DNA of 64,000 bases from Papaver somniferum (taxonomy: Eukaryota; Streptophyta; Magnoliopsida; Ranunculales; Papaveraceae). The DNA is taken from NCBI RefSeq assembly GCF_003573695.1, contig NC_039363.1, positions 126,215,302 to 126,279,301 of the forward strand, given 5' to 3'. The translations under genes were made by a program, and so were the position numbers. The notes below the pieces were generated by a model. It was not told the DNA's origin, searched no databases, and saw only the letters and a list, made by a program, of their open reading frames with translations. This document shows positions 56,420 to 64,000 of this stretch, piece after piece. Position 1 is the stretch's first letter. Each line of letters starts with the position of its first letter.

Positions 56420-58682
56420 ATGTCAGTTGAAGAAGACCATGACGATGTCATGAGTGAAGAGGATATCACTAGTAGAGTCGATGACAATGCAAGAGCATGC
56501 TTCAAAGAAAAGGAAATTTACATCAAAAGTATGGAATGATTTTGATTGGTCACGAGACAAAGATGGTAAAGAAAAGGCTACGTGCAAGCATTGTGGGAAG
56601 GAATATGCTTATGACAGTCAGAAAGGAGGAACATCAACTATGTCAAGGCATTTAAAGAAGTGCCCTAGACTGAAGATGAAAGATGTGGGGCGACTTTTGT
56701 TATCTACAAATAATGGAGAACTGGCTACTCGTGCACGCAAAATAGATCAATCAAAGTTTCGGATTTAGTTGCAAGACTAATTATTGGTAAAAATCTCCCC
56801 TTTAATTGTGTAGAATGGACTGAATTTAGGGAGTTATGTAGTTATCTGAATGTCGATGTTGAAACCATATCAAGGAATACTACAAGGTCTGATATTCTTA
56901 AAATGCATAAGTTCCAAAAAGAAGTTATTCGCAAGAAATTACAATGTGCTCCAGGTAAAATATGTCTAACATCAGACATGTGGACCTCCGTCAACACCAC
57001 TGGATACATAAGTTTAACAGTACACTTTGTTGATCAAGATTGGGTATTGCAGAAGTTTCTTTTAAATTTTTCTCCACTGCCACCACCCCATACTGGTCAA
57101 GCACTTTCAGATAAGTTATTTCTGATGTTAAATGATTGGGGAATTGAAGGAAAAGTAACCAGCATCACTTTGGATAACGCTGCATCAAATACTTCATGTG
57201 TTAAGATAATGAAGAGTCGATTCATTGCAAGGAATGTTATGTCGGATACTGGGAAAAGAAACTTTCATATACGGTGTTGTGCTCACATAATAAATATTGT
57301 AAGAGATGGACTGACAGAGATTGATCCAGCAGTAATCAAGATAAGGTTAGCAGTGAAGTACCTTAAAGGTTCACAAAGAAGAAAACAAATTTCTTGGATA
57401 TTGTCAGCGATTTAGGAATGTCAGTAAAGATGGGTGTTCGACAAGATATTAAGACAAGATGGAATTCTACTTATCTTATGTTGCAAAGTTGTATTTCGTA
57501 TGAAAAAGTCTTCACTCATTTGAGGTTGGTGGACCCTGACTATGCAGAGTCTCCTAATGGGGAAGAATGGGAGCAAATCAAAGTGGTCACGAAGTTTCTC
57601 AAGGTCTTTTATGACCTCACGACTCTATTCTCTGGAAACAAGTATCCTACTTATAATTTTTATTTTGATGGGGTTTGTCAGATTAAAGTATTATTAGATC
57701 AAGAGACAACTAATGACATTGAGTTCATCAGAAACATGGCGAAGAAAATGCAAGAAATTTTTTCCAAGTATTGGAAAAAATTGAGTCCAATATTGGCAAT
57801 GGCAGTCGTTTTAGACCCTCGATTGAAGTTTGAATTTGTAGAGTTTACTTTAGAAAAGGTGTATCCTGTTGAGCGTGAAATGAAGAAGGGAGTTGATATT
57901 ATTAGAAAAAGGATGGAGACACTATATAAATATTATCATACGACGTCAACTTTAAGAGGTTCGACAACCAATGAAACTCAGAATTCGGGTACTGTAAATG
58001 GTGGGAATTCTGGACGCAATGGAAGTGCTTTTATGCAGGTGATATTTCTTTAAGTTTTAACTGCTTGAACATTTCTATAACTGTCCATATAGAACTGGTA
58101 GTTAATTGTTGAAGTTTTTTGATGCAGGAATTTGCCGCGGCAGAAAAAAATGGTGGTCAACAATCTGACAAGTCAGAACTAGAACAATATCTAAGTGAGT
58201 CATCAGGATCAATGTCAACTGATTTTGACATCTTGAAGTATTGGAGAAGCCAAGAACTACGATACCCTAATCTTACAAGAATGGAAACCGATATTTTATC
58301 AATTCCTATTTCAACTGTTGCTTCGGAATCTGCATTTAGCCTTGGGGGAAGGGTACTTGACAGATATCGCAGCTCCTTATCACCTGAAAGTGCCGAGGCA
58401 TTGATAACAACTCGTGATTGGATATATGGAATCGGTAAGAGGCTAAGTGTCTTGAGTAATATTTAAAATTAGTTGTAAGTCTATTTAACAATATATATGA
58501 GATTGATAATTACTTATTTTCAATTATATGTAGGAGCTGCATCAACTGATGTTGAGGAAGTGAAAGATAATGATATTAGTGAGGATGTATTTGCATTTGA
58601 GCCATCAAACAACAATGAGGCATTAAGTTGTTATGTAGAGCTGTCAACCGGTCAAGCTAGGGTCAACCCGTCCCTAGCTTGA
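56420..58682 (+). pseudogene. hAT transposase, second copy (frameshifted)
   Basis: Same gene as the copy at 60,784. The ATG at 56,420 opens MSVEEDHDDVMSEEDIT, after a probable acceptor (TTTATGTAG). Compared with the third copy it lacks two bases near 56,470 and one near 56,760, so the BED zinc finger (CKHCGKEYAYDSQ, RHLKKC) lies out of frame between them. It also lacks three bases near 57,298 (one Ile). It shares the third copy's frameshift at about 57,395 and the same introns (58,039-58,127 and 58,435-58,533). It is inactive unless expressed as fragments. Confidence 0.88.
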
Positions 58683-59604
58683 CAAGCCATGGACGGGTTA
58701 GGGTCAGCCCTAGCCCTAGTATTGTTCATGTACAAGCCCAAAACCCTAGCCCTAGACGGGTTGGCTCTGACGGGTTGCGGGTTGGCTGGTAAATTTGACT
58801 TTATTATTTTTGTGTTAAAAATATGAATATGGTAAACAACCACAAGTCTAAATACTAAAAAGTGCATACTGAAAACAGATTACAGATTCCAAAATACAAC
58901 TAAAACATGATTGAAATGAACCAAACCAAAGTTGTGGAGTGGAATACATATAGACATAGTTACATACATATATAAAACCAAAAAAAATATACAAACTTCC
59001 ACTTTTACTGCCTACCAGTTTACCACAGTATCACCTACTAAAAGTCTAAAACACTTCATCACTAGTGAAGAGGAGACCATAATAACAACCAATTCCTGCA
59101 CAAAAAGTATCATATTCATTAATAAGGAATTAAGGATATAGGTCCAGGATTGTGATTCATATAAGAATCCTCAAAGTGACAGTAACTATTATCTATGTTT
59201 GTTCTTTTATATATAAAAGTGGACAAACTGAAGTACTGAACTGAAGCTACCGTCTACTGAACTGACTTTGAAATCTTGAATCACAACCTAAACCCTCATA
59301 TGCAGTCACATATACAATATATCGTTAGTGTCTCCCTTCATATTTATACAAAAAATAGGAGACAGTGATATCATATGGAAGTCCAAAATATTTCCTAAAT
59401 CAGTGCCCAAAAAATGTTCTTTTTCCATGTATCTTTGTAATTGTGTGTCTAGAAGTGTATCACTTCAAGATGCTCCAGTATGAATCTGTAATTTCCAGCA
59501 AAAAGTATATCAAACAAAAGGATGTGTTAATGTAAATAAATAGAATTTTCATAATTACCCGCTTTATATTGCTGAAGTACAGATACTAATTAGACGCATA
59601 AGAA

Positions 59605-60717
59605 TAGAGCTGTCAATTAGTAACCCGGCCCGCGGGTTGACCTTAGCCCGGCTTGTTTCAACCCGTTTTGGCTGGGATTGTTTCCTAAACGGGACGGGCT
59701 AGGTCTGTTATATCTGACCCTAATAGAAAACAAGCTGGGCTAGGTCTAACCCGCAGGTTACCAACCAACCCGTTAAATTATGATAATAACCTGTTATCGG
59801 AGGTATCGGTAGTATTTCACCTGCTACCCAAGAAACCGGGTACTTCTCATTCTTATCTAAGTTTTCTAAAGAAAGAGAAATCAGAAAACTTCTCTTCAAG
59901 TTTTAGATCTGGACTGGAGTCTGGACTGGAGGCAAAGGTATTCGTGTTCGTCTCTTTTTCTAACTTAAAACTAAATAGGGTTGTTTTTTCTATTCTGAGT
60001 TCTAGATTAGATTTTGATCTTTAAGTTTAACTATAATGATTTTTTTTTTTTAATTTTCTAACTATATGTTATTCTGTTTGATTTTCAGGGGTTAGGGTTA
60101 GGGCTTTACTCATAATCAACTAACCAAGTTTTATCCTTTAGGTTGTTTTTTCACTTCTAAGTTATAGATTAGATTTTGATCTTTAAGTTTAACTTTAATG
60201 ATCTTTTTTTTTTTAAATTTTCTAACTATCTGTTTGATTTTCAGGGGTTAGGGTTTTCCTTAGACTACCGTTGAAGAAGAATAGGAAAAATTGGCCGATG
60301 ATTTTACTTCTACTTTCCTAATCTAGGTGAGTAGTTCTAAGTTTTTAATGCATAACTTGTTTTAAGTACGTTTTAGGTGTTTGTGGAAATGATTCTTAGA
60401 ACCCCAATCCCCTTTTCACGAATTTGTGTCATTTATTGTTAACTCATGTCTCTTAATGTCAATCTATCTCTTAATGTCAATCTATATATATTAATAATGC
60501 ATAGCTTGCTTACGTTATGCTTGTGAATATTTATTTGAATTACAAAGGTTTACTGATTCTGAAAATGGAAATGAACTCCATATGCAGCATGTCAGAATCA
60601 GAAAGCACATGTTTTATTTTGGCTTACATGAAAGTGTAAAAAAGCATACTTTTGTTGGCTTTGCCTTTGCCAGTTTGGGATGTGTACTTGTTGGGATTTT
60701 AATTATTGACAGCTCTA
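59605..60717. mobile_element. hAT-end-bounded leader segment, copy 2
   Basis: Second copy of the segment at 55,241-56,353, with the same arms, the same 1,113-bp length and the same internal duplication. It differs in a few short indels, such as CCCGTTAAATTATG in place of CCCGTTATTAAATATG near 59,770. Confidence 0.6.
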
Positions 60718-60783
60718 GTCCCCTGTGATGTAGCTCAAGGCTTACTAATTTTGATTTTTGAATTCTTTATGTAGCTTCCTAAA

Positions 60784-63052
60784 ATGTCAGTTGAAGAAGA
60801 CCATGACGATGTCATGAGTGAAGAGGATATCACAGTAGTAGAGTCGATGACAATGCAAGAGCATGCTTCAAAGAAAAGGAAATTTACATCAAAAGTATGG
60901 AATGATTTTGATTGGTCACGAGACAAAGATGGTAAAGAAAAGGCTACGTGCAAGCATTGTGGGAAGGAATATGCTTATGACAGTCAGAAAGGAGGAACAT
61001 CAACTATGTCAAGGCATTTAAAGAAGTGCCCTAGACTGAAGATGAAAGATGTGGGGCGACTTTTGTTATCTACAAATAATGGAGAACTGGCTACTCGTGC
61101 ACGCAAAATAGATCAATCAAAGTTTCGGAATTTAGTTGCAAGACTAATTATTGGTAAAAATCTCCCCTTTAATTGTGTAGAATGGACTGAATTTAGGGAG
61201 TTATGTAGTTATCTGAATGTCGATGTTGAAACCATATCAAGGAATACTACAAGGTCTGATATTCTTAAAATGCATAAGTTCCAAAAAGAAGTTATTCGCA
61301 AGAAATTACAATGTGCTCCAGGTAAAATATGTCTAACATCAGACATGTGGACCTCCGTCAACACCACTGGATACATAAGTTTAACAGTACACTTTGTTGA
61401 TCAAGATTGGGTATTGCAGAAGTTTCTTTTAAATTTTTCTCCACTGCCACCACCCCATACTGGTCAAGCACTTTCAGATAAGTTATTTCTGATGTTAAAT
61501 GATTGGGGAATTGAAGGAAAAGTAACCAGCATCACTTTGGATAACGCTGCATCAAATACTTCATGTGTTAAGATAATGAAGAGTCGATTCATTGCAAGGA
61601 ATGTTATGTCGGATACTGGGAAAAGAAACTTTCATATACGGTGTTGTGCTCACATAATAAATATTATTGTAAGAGATGGACTGACAGAGATTGATCCAGC
61701 AGTAATCAAGATAAGGTTAGCAGTGAAGTACCTTAAAGGTTCACAAAGAAGAAAACAAATTTCTTGGATATTGTCAGCGATTTAGGAATGTCAGTAAAGA
61801 TGGGTGTTCGACAAGATATTAAGACAAGATGGAATTCTACTTATCTTATGTTGCAAAGTTGTATTTCGTATGAAAAAGTCTTCACTCATTTGAGGTTGGT
61901 GGACCCTGACTATGCAGAGTCTCCTAATGGGGAAGAATGGGAGCAAATCAAAGTGGTCACGAAGTTTCTCAAGGTCTTTTATGACCTCACGACTCTATTC
62001 TCTGGAAACAAGTATCCTACTTATAATTTTTATTTTGATGGGGTTTGTCAGATTAAAGTATTATTAGATCAAGAGACAACTAATGACATTGAGTTCATCA
62101 GAAACATGGCGAAGAAAATGCAAGAAATTTTTTCCAAGTATTGGAAAAAATTGAGTCCAATATTGGCAATGGCAGTCGTTTTAGACCCTCGATTGAAGTT
62201 TGAATTTGTAGAGTTTACTTTAGAAAAGGTGTATCCTGTTGAGCGTGAAATGAAGAAGGGAGTTGATATTATTAGAAAAAGGATGGAGACACTATATAAA
62301 TATTATCATACGACGTCAACTTTAAGAGGTTCGACAACCAATGAAACTCAGAATTCGGGTACTGTAAATGGTGGGAATTCTGGACGCAATGGAAGTGCTT
62401 TTATGCAGGTGATATTTCTTTAAGTTTTAACTGCTTGAACATTTCTATAACTGTCCATATAGAACTGGTAGTTAATTGTTGAAGTTTTTTGATGCAGGAA
62501 TTTGCCGCGGCAGAAAAAAATGGTGGTCAACAATCTGACAAGTCAGAACTAGAACAATATCTAAGTGAGTCATCAGGATCAATGTCAACTGATTTTGACA
62601 TCTTGAAGTATTGGAGAAGCCAAGAACTACGATACCCTAATCTTACAAGAATGGAAACCGATATTTTATCAATTCCTATTTCAACTGTTGCTTCGGAATC
62701 TGCATTTAGCCTTGGGGGAAGGGTACTTGACAGATATCGCAGCTCCTTATCACCTGAAAGTGCCGAGGCATTGATAACAACTCGTGATTGGATATATGGA
62801 ATCGGTAAGAGGCTAAGTGTCTTGAGTAATATTTAAAATTAGTTGTAAGTCTATTTAACAATATATATGAGATTGATAATTACTTATTTTCAATTATATG
62901 TAGGAGCTGCATCAACTGATGTTGAGGAAGTGAAAGATAATGATATTAGTGAGGATGTATTTGCATTTGAGCCATCAAACAACAATGAGGCATTAAGTTG
63001 TTATGTAGAGCTGTCAACCGGTCAAGCTAGGGTCAACCCGTCCCTAGCTTGA
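60784..63052 (+). pseudogene. hAT transposase, third copy (one frameshift)
   Basis: This is the best copy. Exon 1 (60,784-62,408) opens MSVEEDHDDVMSEEDITVVE. It has a BED zinc finger at about residues 37-90 (FDWSRDKDGKEKATCKHCGK, RHLKKCPRL), LCSYLNVDVETISRNTTRSD, and LTSDMWTSVNTTGYISLTVH with the first catalytic Asp. SITLDNAASN carries the second Asp, CCAHIIN follows, and the frame breaks at about 61,765 after KYLKGSQRRK. The next frame resumes FLDIVSDLGMSVKMGVRQD, TRWNSTYLMLQSC, and continues to the donor at 62,409. Exon 2 (62,498-62,804) has the dimerisation domain and the catalytic Glu (SESAFSLGG). Exon 3 (62,904-63,052) is acidic and ends in the end-arm hairpin. The enzyme would cut and paste hAT elements in the nucleus. 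As it stands the frameshift separates the catalytic Asp residues from the Glu. Confidence 0.9.
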
Positions 63053-64000
63053 CAAGCCATGGACGGGTTAGGGTCAGCCCTAGCCCTAGTATTGTTCATG
63101 TACAAGCCCAAAACCCTAGCCCTACACGGGTTGGCTCTGACGGGTTGCGGGTTGGCTGGTAAATTTGACTTTATTATTTTTGTGTTAAAAATATGAATAT
63201 GGTAAACAACCACAAGTCTAAATACTAAAAAGTGCATACTGAAAACAGATTACAGATTCCAAAATACAACTAAAACATGATTGAAATGAACCAAACCAAA
63301 GTTGTGGAGTGGAATACATATAGACATAGTTACATACATATATAAAACCAAAAAAAATATACAAACTTCCACTTTTACTGCCAACCAGTTTACCACAGTA
63401 TCACCTACTAAAAGTCTAAAACACTTCATCACTAGTGAAGAGGAGACCATAATAACAACCAATTCCTGCACAAAAAGTATCATATTCATTAATAAGGAAT
63501 TAAGGATATAGGTCCAGGATTGTGATTCATATAAGAATCCTCAAAGTGACAGTAACTATTATCTATGTTTGTTCTTTTATATATAAAAGTGGACAAACTG
63601 AAGTACTGAACTGAAGCTACCGTCTACTGAACTGACTTTGAAATCTTGAATCACAACCTAAACCCTCATATGCAGTCACATATACAATATATATCGTTAG
63701 TGTCTCCCTTCATATTTATACAAAAAATAGGAGACAGTGATATCATATGGAAGTCCAAAATATTTCCTAAATCAGTGCCCAAAAAATGTTCTTTTTCCAT
63801 GTATCTTTGTAATTGTGTGTCTAGAAGTGTATCACTTCAAGATGCTCCAGTATGAATCTGTAATTTCCAGCAAAAAGTATATCAAACAAAAGGATGTGTT
63901 AATGTAAATAAATAGAATTTTCATAATTACCCGCTTTATATTGCTGAAGTACAGATACTAATTAGACGCATAAGAATAGAGCTGTCAATTAGTAACCCGG

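Larger units (their letters stand above)
53411..64000 (+). repeat. Head-to-tail array of a 4.37-kb hAT transposase unit
   Basis: The first unit begins abruptly at 53,411 inside the transposase exon, the second equivalent point is 57,777 and the third 62,147, giving periods of 4,366 and 4,370 bp. The array runs off the window end. Copies are nearly identical, differing by single-base changes and small indels in runs. Each unit holds a transposase gene, a TAGAGCTGTCAACC arm, about 0.8 kb of spacer, a TAGAGCTGTCAATT arm, a leader of about 1.1 kb with intron-like sequence, and an ATTGACAGCTCTA arm before the next gene. Confidence 0.93.

Noticed and set aside
60784..63052. Domesticated hAT host gene
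   Set aside because: Tandem copies, hAT end arms in the unit and a shared frameshift between catalytic residues fit a transposon rather than a selected host gene.

Overview
This is nuclear DNA from a plant, most likely a eudicot. It is AT-rich and intron-bearing, and it contains plant-type Ty1/copia (Sirevirus-like) and Ty3/gypsy LTRs, plant L1-type LINEs with an RNase H tail, hAT, MULE-like and Myb-ORF DNA transposons, and one classical arabinogalactan-protein gene. I cannot place the species from sequence alone. There are no rRNA or tRNA genes, no CRISPR array and no bacterial-type operons. Only one locus looks like an intact, conventional host gene: the arabinogalactan protein at 32,413-33,557 on the minus strand. 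Almost everything else is mobile-element sequence in several nested layers.

Layout. 1-6,461: two fused plus-strand copia LTR pieces. The second carries a promoter-containing segment repeated six times with an 830-bp period (1,044-6,034). 6,462-8,782: its internal region, with a broken ORF. 8,783-10,165: a gypsy LTR, its primer-binding site and a short internal stub. About 10,170-12,572: a minus-strand gypsy/chromovirus-like LTR. 12,573-23,486: a minus-strand Sirevirus-like element (3' LTR, repeated polypurine tracts, decayed gag, PBS, 5' LTR). Its 5' LTR is split by a 2.1-kb hAT element with a perfect 8-bp target duplication. 23,487-23,777: another LTR piece of the same family in plus orientation. 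23,778-26,266: a LINE relic. 26,303-26,700: an acidic ORF fragment. 27,614-31,586: a TIR-bounded element carrying a histone-H3-tail-like exon, an acidic exon, a truncated plant-mobile-domain-type exon, a Myb/SANT-like gene and more than 25 copies of a GAGTCGT/GGGTCGT motif. 31,587-35,587: the arabinogalactan protein gene and its flanks. 35,599-40,361: a 4.8-kb LINE with an 11-bp target duplication. 40,373-43,354: a second plant-mobile-domain pseudogene. 43,451-46,104: a Myb-ORF element with a nested 900-bp MULE-type MITE. 46,255-49,556: a pair of roughly 420-bp LTRs around a non-coding interior. 49,736-49,952: a hAT-type MITE. 51,490-53,410: a minus-strand gypsy 3' end. 53,411-64,000: a head-to-tail array of a 4.37-kb unit carrying a hAT transposase gene.

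The most unusual points are as follows. (1) One TE exon begins with the first ten residues of histone H3. (2) The hAT transposase array repeats almost perfectly, and both full copies share the same frameshift. (3) The LTR core promoter is multiplied six-fold. (4) Two separate loci share the same order of plant mobile domain, Myb/SANT ORF and convergent antisense ORF, and each has its own dense short motif. Most ORFs in the window are broken. The retroelements and transposases here therefore look non-autonomous, although the identity between the array copies and the intact target duplications point to recent activity.
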